64,000 nucleotides of DNA. Origin: Siphonodentalium dalli (lineage: Eukaryota; Mollusca; Scaphopoda; Gadilida; Siphonodentaliidae). Positions 25,201 to 37,200 of the stretch are shown here, in pieces. Location of the stretch: positions 76,175,980 through 76,239,979 of the forward strand of contig CP136063.1 in the NCBI GenBank assembly GCA_032622095.1, in the 5' to 3' direction. The notes under the pieces were generated by a model that worked only from the letters and a program-made list of their open reading frames with translations, was not told the DNA's origin and did not search any database. Made by a program: the position numbers and the translations under genes. Numbering within the stretch: the first letter of the stretch is position 1; each line of letters starts with the position of its first letter.

Positions 25201-28200
25201 AAGGATTGACCATGATCGTGCATGCATTTTATGAATAGGTACACACGGGGTTACTATATGGCCATAGGTCAGGTGTAGGAGTATACCAGGTAACATGGGT
25301 GAGGGTATGTGTATGGAGCGAGTGGCTATATGGCCATTGGTGATGTGCTTATGTATACCGGAGTGACTTTATGGTCATTGTTGTGGTGTTGATGTATATA
25401 TTGATTGTATATTTGACCATGCGTTTGGAGAATAGGTATACAGGGATGATGACCTTATGGCCAATGGTGAGATGAATGGGTATACAGGGAGTGACTATAT
25501 GGTTATGGGTCATGTTTAGGAGTATACCCGGTGTGCCTGCATTGTGACGCGTGGCTATATGGTCATTCGTGGTCATGGGTCAGGTGTACATGTATACAGT
25601 GGGTCACTATATTGTTATGTCTGTGGTGTTTATGTATAATATGTAATGACTGTGTGATAATGGGTGGATATCGCTTTCCACGATATGACTCGACCTCTCT
25701 ATTGATTAACATATCCTTGAGTTATTGTGGAAATCGGTAGCCGCCCAAGGTACACATGTACAACCCACCCATTACCCCAGTCACTCCATATGTACATAAA
25801 CACCACACACATGACAACACAGTCACCCACTTTATACACGTACATGTACTAGTACACCTGATCACAGAGCCATACTTGGTTATACCCGTACATACCACAC
25901 ATGATGATACAGCCACGAGTCACCATGCATGAACACCAGGTATACACCTACACCCGACACATGACCATATAGTCACTATATGTATACATATTCACTACAT
26001 TCACGACCACACAGTCACTCATTGTATACATATTCACCTCACCATGGACCATACAGCCACCACATGTATACCTATTCGCCATACACATGACCATAGAGTC
26101 AATCCAGGTATACATATGCACATCACCAATGGTGATATCCCTTCCATATATACCAATATCCGCACATACGACCACTCATAAGTTCCATACTTGCCATACC
26201 CATACACGTCATCCATGATAATAAATATATTCGCCATACACCACCAATGATAACCCATCCACAACATATATAAATATACGTCCCACCGTTACCAACAGGG
26301 CACTCCCTTTATACTCACACATCATTCATGACCATACAATAACTCCGTGTATACCTATTATCCTCACCTATGATCATAGAGTATTAAAATCCCTGGCTGC
26401 CATCTAGGCTTCCACCCTGTATCCAGTTGATAATTTTTTATCATAATGGGCCAGAATACCCACATATCATGGTTGATCTCAGTTCCGTCTCAAAGTTCTG
26501 CCCATTCCCTTTCAATAATATGGCCAGAATCACAAAAGAGGTTCTCCGCAAAATTCCATACTGCAACTTTAAAATGAATTTGTCATGCCCCATACGGAAC
26601 TGGGACAAACATAATAGAACGTAGTTGTCAGTTAAATACATTGTAACTAACACGTACAATAACCAAGTGAGTCACAATTTGCCACCTTTTTCGGATAATG
26701 CAGAGAATAATGTTCGGGTTATGTTAACTTTTTACTTTTTACAAATTTGGTTGCCATTTTGGAAGCCATCTTGAGCAATTTAGTCTATAAACACCGTAGT
26801 GTGACACATTTAAGATAGACCAAAACAATAAACACCTTTCAATCCAAAGATAGTTACATTTTACTTGAACAAATGGTCGAACCCCGAAAAGTGAATTTTT
26901 GCCGATATTTATGTCAAGTTTGTGAGGGAAAAATCCAATATTTCTGGTGATGTCAGTGGTGACAATAGTAAAAATGATCCATGGTGCATCAGACATGTTA
27001 GTATGCAATGTATAGAAAACATATTAGCCAATTGTGTACATCAACCACAACTTGTAAGCGATTGCAGGACACCCTGGGGCAATATTTACCATTTTCCATA
27101 TTTTCGCGGCCATTTTCGCAGCCATTTTGAGCCAAGGTAAGATTTATGGTTCCAGAGATTTGGAATATTTATAGGAAATGATATGCCTCACTTACATTAC
27201 AATGTTCTTTTCATTTCTTGTTGAAATATGACTAGAATCCCAATTGTGATTTTTTTTTTATTTTGTACTGCGTTCTGTAAAATCGAATTATTGAGGGATC
27301 GGAAGGGGTTAGGACCCCAATAATTGCATATTTAATTGCTCCAATGATCAGTTAATATAAAAGAACACAAAATAAAGTTGCATTACTCAACCAGTTCCAA
27401 ACAGCATGAATTGATCTAGAAGATATTTGTGAACAAATGTCATTTTCAACTTCTGGCGGCCATTTAGGCGGCCATCTTGGATGGTAAGTTTCAATTTTGG
27501 CCCAAAAAAGTGTCATTATGTCTTAGCTTCACGAAAATATATACATTTGTATACATTTTACAATATTTTCCCGCTATAATTTTCATAAAACTGGCTCACT
27601 TATAGTTCTAGAAACTTGAAATGGATCGGGTTGTGGGGGGGGGGGGGGGGTAACAAGTCTCGTTCTTATCAGAAAACGACATGAATATATATTTCTTAAG
27701 TTGATCGTATCGATTTAAGGATGTATTGGTTGTAACAGTGCAACGTTCCAGGGGTGTACGCCCATACACACACGTTGGACGAATGCAATCATGTAAATAA
27801 AAGTGATTTTTTACGTTTTGAGGGGTGACCCGATGACCCCCTTCTTATCTTAAAACCCCAGGAAAAGTTGCTTCTTAAGTTGTGTTTTTATAATTAGTAT
27901 ATCTCAAAGTACTTTGAGACCAAAAATTATGGATGTACGCGAAAGTATAAAAAAAAGTAAAAAATCACGTTTTGGGGCTCAGCATGGGACCCCCTTTCTT
28001 ATCTTAAAACCCCAGGAAAAGTTGCTTCTTAAGTTGTGTTTTTATAATTAGTATATCTCAAAGTACTTTGAGACCAAAAATTATGGATGTACGCGAAAGT
28101 ATAAAAAAAAGTAAAAAATCACGTTTTGGGGTTCAGCATGGGACCCCCTTTCTTATCTGAAAACCCCAGGAAAATCCCTTTCTTAAGTTGTGTTTCCTTA

Positions 28201-31200
28201 ATCAGTACATTTAGGGGTATCATCAAACCAAAATTCATCGATGTACGCGGAAGTGTAAATAGAAGTGATTTTTGGCACTTTTTGGGGTTCAGCGGCCCCT
28301 AAACCCCAGGAATGCGCAACTTAAGAAATCGGTTTTTCAAAATGTTCCATTATTGGTACCAACTTTAGGGGGTCAAACCTTTTGTACGCAAAAGTGTAAA
28401 TAGAACATATGCGGGCTCCCTAACTATATGACGTTGACGTTAAATTTAATCATGACGTAATTTATATGACGTTACAAATACTCTCCAAATGGTTAAAGTG
28501 AAATCAAAATGTTTAATATATGCTGTCTGTCTGTCGTTGGTAAATACATACACCAATATCAATATGGATGACGTGTTCTGCATGTTGTATCAATGCCATA
28601 GATTATTCCGCTTCCATAACTTTGAACCATGCCGATCCTGACATCTGGCGTCAACTTTGTTGAAGTCGGCACACTTTTTATACTCTTTTGGCGCCCCTTC
28701 CCCAAGTCCATTTCTGAGATGGACAGCGCCATGTTTGTGATCTTTAAACTACACCATTTGATTCACCGTATCATACATGGAGACACCTATATATAAATTT
28801 GTAGGAATATCGGCGAATTAATTTATTTTGTGCTCCCTTCCCCGACCTCACGTTGACTACATAATATAAGTTTGGTGAAAATTCCGACAAAAACATGTTC
28901 TTTAAATTTGGTGTCCATCCTAATTAATGTCCCAGTATTTGCACATAATGTCTTCGCTATTGTCCAAAGTATATCTCATACGAGCCACCAACAGCCACAA
29001 AGCCACTATTGTATGTTTTATCTGATAACCAGTTTCCTAAAACAAAACCGACGACCGCCTCTATGTGCCACAAATAGTTGAGACAGACGCAGCTATAATA
29101 TTAATATGAATGGGAGGATCACCCTGAATATTAAAGGTATTGGAAGCTTCCAGTTCAATCGATCGGTTGCTAGATGCAGCTGTCCATCTTTGTATAATGA
29201 TAATTTGTCAGTGTTTAGTGCAAAGCACATTAGCAGAAAAATACTGTGTTCACTGTTCGTGATAATGAGTGAGCGATCTATTATCGCTGCGTGCATGAAC
29301 AATGGAAAGATGTCACCCTATTGTAGAGCGTGTGGTTTCATTTCTAGCCAATTATCCTTGTCCGTCGGGTCAGACGTTCAATAACGTAAGGAGTGGCGTA
29401 TATTGAAACTATACTTGAGAAACAGATATTCTTGTAACGCATGAAATCATGCATATTATAGAAAATGGACGTTGCATTTTGTTCAATAATCATTGATAAA
29501 AGTTAATTGCAACTTTGAAATGTGCGTATCGCACCTTATTTATGAAGTATTAGTTTTATAGTCATTTTATTAAACGCATATATTTACATACTAAGTGTTG
29601 TCATCACTAAATCCAGCATTCTGATTGGTCGGCGCCCACGTGGCTAGTTGCAGTTATTTCTCGGTGAATGCGCAACGCCTCGTAACACCAAGCTTATAAC
29701 ACCATCGATACGTCATTGAGTTTGGAAAGACGAACGCGTAACGTTTTGGGCGCATTTGAACTCGCGCAGGTTTGACTTAATATATCATCGGGTTTCAATA
29801 TGAAGAGAAATTGTTCCTATTAACTTTTGCCAAGGGTGCTATTGGGTATTTTGGGCTGTTTTTGTCACGATAAAAACAGTCCACATGACAGTTAATCCTT
29901 ATATAATGTGTCATTCGATCACGATCATAGTGTATATATTTGAACATGTTATATATGTTAATTTTTATTTATATATTATATAGTGTGTGTACAGGTTTGT
30001 GTTGCACAATTGATCAATTAGAATGAATTTCCGAACATTCGAGCTGCGTTAGAGATGTTGGTTTCGGAAAACAGGTTTCCATCGTTTTTCCCAAGAGGTT
30101 TTTCGTTGGTTTTTCCTGACCGCCAACGCAGACACAGTGGGATGTAATTAACCTGTATGTAACGACGTGCCCGTCCCTTAACTTGTAAGCATGTATACCA
30201 ATAAACGCTGATGTCGACCCCTAGTGGACTCCGGCGTGGCTTGATGGCATAGTGGACTCCGGCGCGGCTTGATGGCAATGATAGTGTTATCATTATTGGA
30301 GAATTGAGAATACTAAAATGTTATCTCTATGGTGTCGACAAAAGAGTTTTTGTCAACACCAGAGAGATGATATTTTATTAGACAAAGATGAACAGAGATA
30401 TACCACAGATCGATTGAAATTGAAGCTTATACAATACCTTTCTGTGGATTGAAACAATTCGGTTCTCGGTGTATCCGTCCGCCATCCGATATCAGTCGAT
30501 AATCATTAACCCAAAAACAACACAGTGGGGTTATATATATAGAGGCTCAACAACGAGTCCCCAGTTTATATAGGACTTTACAAAACGAGTCCAGTAAATT
30601 AGGTCTGGACCGAGCCTTTGGCGAGGTCCAGACCTAATTTACTGGACGAGTTTTGTAAATTCCGCTATAAACTGAGGACGAGTTGTAGATTCTATTTATT
30701 ACATGATCCAAAACCTCGACAAAACATACTTAAATCAACAAATGGGACGCAAAACTAACATCGGCTTCTATATAGTAGAGGCTCTTATGTCCATTTTTTG
30801 GCTCCCGTGTGCATTTTGTGAAGAAATATAGCCACTATGCTCATGATGTTGCTTGATATCTGGGGCACCAGAAAACAAATGTTAGACACCTGGGGGTCGC
30901 GACTGGGTAGTTTTATGACGTCATCAAGATGGCCGCCATACAACATTTCAGAGTAGGCACTGAATCAGTTTGATTAATAGCTAGTAGTGAATTTATGGTA
31001 GGAAATATAATATTTCTCTACTGTGGTGATACTATGATAACAGGCTTCACTTTGACAGAAAAATTGACCACATTTAACAAAGATGGCCACCAAAATGGCG
31101 ACCGAAGTTCGGGAAAATGATGAATTTTCACACATTTCTCTTAAAACATTCACGGTTGTTTGAAATCTGTGGCTAATAGCAACTTAATTTTAAATACATT

Positions 31201-34200
31201 GGAACACCTAACCATTTGGGCATGATAATATGTCATAGTTTGGGTCTTATTCCTACAAAATGTCGTCAAAATGTGAATTCATAAATATGCTATGAAATTT
31301 TACCAAATATCGATTTTGTAATTCAAGCCAAGTGTTACCCAGAAAATAGCTGATTTTGATGACAAACATTTACAACAGTTTTAAACATATAGATTGCCAT
31401 ATAATTACAACCAAAAAAGTGCATCTGTATTCAAGATGGCGACCAAAATGGTTGCCAAAATTGATAAATCACTAAAATTTGTCAAATTTTCTTTGATATC
31501 ACTCCCAATGTGCGATTTAGTTAATATAGGTGAATATATTTTCTCCGTGTTGGTGTGATAACATGGAGATATGTAACAATATGAATAGTTTGTGAACAAT
31601 GGCTGTTTATACTCAAGAATTCGAGAGAATGAAACGACGAAAATGAGATGAAATCATCAAAATGGCAACCATGAACAATTTCAGAGTTGGCATTGAGTAT
31701 GGGAGGAAAATTTAGATAGTGAAATGATTATGTTTCGCGACCAATAATACCATTGGATCACACTTCCTCTTGACGGTGCAATTTGGACCTCAAAATCCAA
31801 GATGGCTCCCAAAACGGCGACCGAAATTCTAATAATTGATGATTTTTCACACTCGCCTCTTAAATTATTCACAGCCGTTTGAAATCGGTGGCTACTAGCA
31901 ACCTTATTTTGAATGAATTATACTATCTAATCATTCGACAACCATGATATGTTAGATTAAGATATTATTATCCACATGAATCTAAATTCAGGATGGTGAC
32001 TCAGATGGTTACCAAAATGGAGAAATCATCCAAATTTGCTAGTTTTCATTGAAAACGCTCCTAATGTGGGTTTCAGTGACTACTGGTAAACACATTTGTT
32101 CCCCTGTTGACAAAAGTGCCAGGAATGCTGATACAATCTGATACAATATGAATATTTTGCGAACAGTAGCTGCTTATATCCGAGATTTCATGGGAATGGA
32201 AACAGAAACCATGAAAAGTAGATAAATTCATCTGATGTTGACCTATTTGAAAATATCCAAATCTGAATATATGCTGATTACATCCATCATTACATGTACA
32301 GCGGAAATGTCCTGATTTTGGGTGACTCGACTGGAGAAAAATCCCTACCTCAACAATAAGGCTGTCGGTATTGAGCAATACTTTAATTACTTCCCCTTGA
32401 TATCGCCCCCTTATGGGGTTTGGCTAAGAATTTTTCACTTGACTCGGAAATTAATTGAATGGACATCACACAATGCAGTACCCAAAAACAGTAGCGGCAT
32501 ATAATGCGTTGACATTACAGACATCTTCCATGTTAACAAGCTTAATAATTAGTGTATACTAAGTCCAAATATAAGAATAGGAGGTAATATTTGTGTGATT
32601 CGTTCTTATTAATATACATGTACGAAAACACAGGGTATACTTTTGTGAAACTGAAATTTTTTACAATTGCTCGTCCTTGAATAACATCTAGTTCATATTG
32701 TGTGTGCATCAGGGGATTATATGACAGTAATTGCTTTGTCGCAGACAACCAAACGAGAGCGTTCAGATGTGAGCTCTATCTGTGTTCTGCGAAGAAGAAT
32801 CGCATCGGCGGATTTCTACCAGACCTCTGCTTATTACATGCGATATATAGCGACTAGAGATAAATTATGTTCAGGTTCCTGCCAAAACAGAAACTGTTGT
32901 GGAGCTCTGGACAGCTCATAGGTCAACTCACTGACTCCAGACCCAAGATTTGCGAAAGCGTGGCTGATTTTGATCGAGCTAGGATAGGAAGATAGCCTCA
33001 TATAATGAGTTCAATTGGTATACATGTGTATTTGAGTTCCATAGAGCTAGTTTTCTGGATATCGCATATACTACAAGTTCGTTCCGTGTATGGTCCTCAT
33101 CTTCATGTGCAGAACTTATGCACTTATGTCATCTTTGTCACATGTGTTATCGAAGTTCTTTCATGCTTGCGTTATGCGGTCTCATCAAAATGTCATACAA
33201 GAAACATATTCACACCAAATTTTCTTTAAATGCCTCATTTCTGTAATTGTATCGGCTATCGGCAATGTTCCAGATAAAATTGATAATAATTTTCGCACCA
33301 ATGCACAGTTCGACTTGGCTGTAGAGGCAATTCAACTCACCGATATGTTGAGGTACATGTATTATTATTGAGTGGAAAGTTTGTAGTATTCTTTCCAGAT
33401 GTTTTATACAGGAACATTTGATATCACACTACAATGAAATCAGGTCTGCAGAAAACTCAGGTCGTTAAAAGTTGTAATATTATACCTTCCTGAGCAATAG
33501 TTGAAGTATATTTCAGTTATGGACTCTTCAAATAGCTAACAATCCACAATATTCTCTCAATTCAAGAATAACATTGTTATCTATTACTTCCAACTTTTGC
33601 GCAGTATCTATATTCCAAGATTGTTATTGGCCTCCGACTATTATGGTTGTACGGTTTGCCAGCAAATTCTATAAACTACATTTGTTCGATGGACAATTAA
33701 AGGATTTCGTTCGAGATTGCGGGGTTTCTGTGATTCGAAGATCTTTACTTTCTGTGAACTAACATTTGGTGTATAATGCTAATGAATGTCCCCATGTGGA
33801 CGTTTTGCAAGAAATCTTAATAAACGTTCCATTAAATGATCTTGATGACCCGTCACTGTATTCATTAGTTCGATTCACCATCATATGGCATGGATCAAAG
33901 ATGAGCTTCTGGTGTTTCGATGAGGTATTTCATCACTAAATATCCAGGCACTAGGCATAGGCATTTTGATTTCAAGATATTGTTTCATTGACAACCAGGA
34001 ATAAGTTGAGGAGCCGTTATTGTCACTTGCTGGACTCGACATGGAGAATGACAAACCTTAGGCTATTTTGCCCGATACTGATGTTTTGACATATTCTAAA
34101 ATAAACTGACAAGCATTAACTCGGTTACGTGCACAGTTCTGTTAGACTACATCGAAGTGAATATGCAATGTATCTGCTATGAGGTCAGCGGCCGTATTGA

Positions 34201-37200
34201 CATTTATTTATTAAATCTGTATTATGGACTCTCCATTCCACAGCCGAAAGGGACATTCTATATGGAGTATCTGATATGCAGTCGGAGAGTATTGTGGTGA
34301 GCTCTGTTAGCTTGCAAGATGAGTTTGTAATTCAACTGTAGTTGCTGGGGAGAGTTGGTTGTAGTTAGGCTACCCTCAATGTGACCATATATTGGACGAA
34401 GTAGCAGGAGTGGTACATTTGCTGACTCACGTCTTGAGAAGTGTGACAATGTCTCAACCAGTCAAACGAATTTCGGGTGATGAAACACAGATATGCCAAA
34501 AACAAGAAACTGAACAATGCAATCTCCCCTTATTGTATCTTATTAGACACAACTGTTTCATAATTAGATACGAAATAATGTTTGCACTAATATGTAATGC
34601 CTGTGTATTTCTAAGTTGAGCAATTATATTTCCCGGTGGCAGTATGATAGCAATGCAACTTCGACTTCGATGAAGCCAAGGTGTGATATTTTTCCTGAAT
34701 CTTCTGAATTTTTGTGGCCGGGCGAAATCAACGTGGTCAACAATTCATCAAGAACAGGCAACGAATAAAGCAGATCTGCCCCAAACGAAATAATATAGCC
34801 ATAAAGTTGGATTTCTGTCTGTATTATGACTGCAGGGATTCTTTTGCGTTCGAGTACTCGTTATGCCCTTATAATGATAGTCAGCACATATCTGGTTTGA
34901 CTTCCTTCCCAGGAAACGGGCAGGATCGTTTAAATTAAATTGGGCAATTTCATGTTAGGTTTCTAAGAGTCCATTCTGATATATTCTCGATTATAAACAA
35001 ACTATGTTTGGTCAAACATAGTCACAATATACCTTAACATGATAGTATCTAATTTAGATTGGGCGAATATATCCAACTCCTTTGCTAAATGCCGTTTGAG
35101 AATATAAACATTTGTCACATTTTATAACGATTCTGGCGACCATCTTGGGTCAAATACATCAATGTCGAGTGTAATTGAATGACACTAACGATATTTAAAA
35201 CTGTGTACACTTTTGTTTGTATTATTATGTATATTTATGTCCAATGTTAATCTAGAACCTCGAAAAGCAAGTTTATTTGTGAAATTACATAGCGAATTAT
35301 TTAATTTGCATTTTTCGGAGTATGGACAACAATTAGACACAAATTACAGCATAATATGTTTTCCAAAGTACTTGGTGTCAAATAACCGAAAATGATGTAA
35401 GTGGCATGTGTAACAATTCAACACATTTCTATATTTCGGTCGCCATTTTGACAGCCATCTTGGTTTTTTTTTTATCAATCTTGTTCTTTCAAAAGGAAGC
35501 TTGGTGCAATTTTATCATTGCCGTAGAAATATTTTTCATTTTCTGTGTTAAATTTTCTTCCTCACTCGGTGCCCATTCTGCAAATTTTGTGGCTGCCATG
35601 AAGATGATTTGACTTAATTTTCGTGGTATAATTCTGTTGATTTCTCGGGTATAAGCAGCTGCATGGTTCACCAAATTTACAAATCATTCCATAAGTCCAT
35701 GGATGTCCGCGAAAAAGTAGCACATATTCACATATATTTACTTTTCCCCAACACATGAGTGATATTAATAAAAATTGGACATATTTTGGTGATTTCTCCA
35801 TTTTGGAAGCCATCTTCAACGAAAATGCATTATTTTCAGTGTAACTATATGGCAATTTACATATTTAAAACATTTTTACATTATCTTCATCAAATTCAGT
35901 TATTTTCTGTTCAACTCTTGGCTAGAATCATATAATTGAATTTTGGTTAACTTTCATAGCACATTTTTGAATTCACATTTTAAAGATATCTGGCAGGAAT
36001 GAGATCCGAAATATGACATATTATGTTGTAGAAATGGTTGGATACTAGAATTTATTCAAATTTAGGTCTTTATTCGTTACAAATTTCAAACATCGGTTAA
36101 TGATTCAAGAGGAAAGTGTGAAAAATCATCAATTTTCCGAATTTCGGTCGCCATTTTGGCGGCCATCTTGGTTTTTGGTGGCCACTTTTTCTGTCAAATG
36201 GAAGTATGGGGTATTGGTTTCACGTCAATGGTGAGATAATCAAATTTCTATAATAAATTTACAAGTAGATATTAATCAAACTGACTAAGTGCATACTGTG
36301 AAATTGTGTATGGCGGCCATCTTGATGACGTCATATATCCACCCAGTCGCGACCCCAAGGTGTCTAACATTTGTTTTCTGGTGCCTCAGATATCAAGCAA
36401 CGTCATTGGCATAGTCGCTATATTTCTTCACAAAGTGCACACGGGAGTACATAAGAGCCTCTACTAATAAGGCATGCGATGACCTTTCACGTAACTATGC
36501 GTTATTTTCCCGCGAAAAGATAGGCCTAGATAAATACACTTTGGCGTATTTAATGGCGTATATTTAATGACATTACTTTTCAAACACTTCATTCAGTATA
36601 GTTTGTTGGAAAAATATTGGAAGACATAGTATTTTGAGACGTAGCGTATGGAATGTAAACAGACGACAAATCGGAAGGCAAAGGTCACATGGCACTATGT
36701 CCTGTTATTAAACGAACGTTTAATATCACAATTTATAGAATGGGTTTATTGAATGGAATAAGGGTAGGATCATGTAATACAATTATGTATTGTGTCGATA
36801 AAACTCAAACATTTCTCCAATGAATTTGGGCTGCATGGTGTGCCAACGGACTCAAATGCAAAACCAAGATGGCTGCTGACGGTCATATTTGTCGGAAACA
36901 AATAATAGCTCTCATTTGGGGTTCACTCCGGGTTACACTGGTGTACATGTTTTTCCATAGCCCTCAATGCAAACGTTTTAATGTATACTGTGTGCAAAAC
37001 ATTCCCAGGTCTAAAATTGTATTTAAATATGAAATATTGACACTTCGCTACTAAGGACTAATTCCTGTGACAATGGTTATTTTACCTACGGGAAATCATG
37101 GCGACGAGGTGTGGTGTACAATCAGGGACAAGTGTCTATTTATTTTTCTCATCTGATTTCCTCCCGCATCCGCTAGATTTCAATCCAAACCATGTGTACA

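Noticed and set aside
24143-26267. His/Thr/Tyr-rich and Val/Met-rich frames as repetitive proteins
   Set aside because: They come from both strands and several frames of the degenerate minisatellite and are broken often, so they reflect repeat structure.
30018-30293. 91-codon minus-strand frame with RWRSGKTNEKPLGKN
   Set aside because: It looks slightly protein-like but includes the 28-bp direct duplication, which shifts frame between its copies, and no family is recognised.
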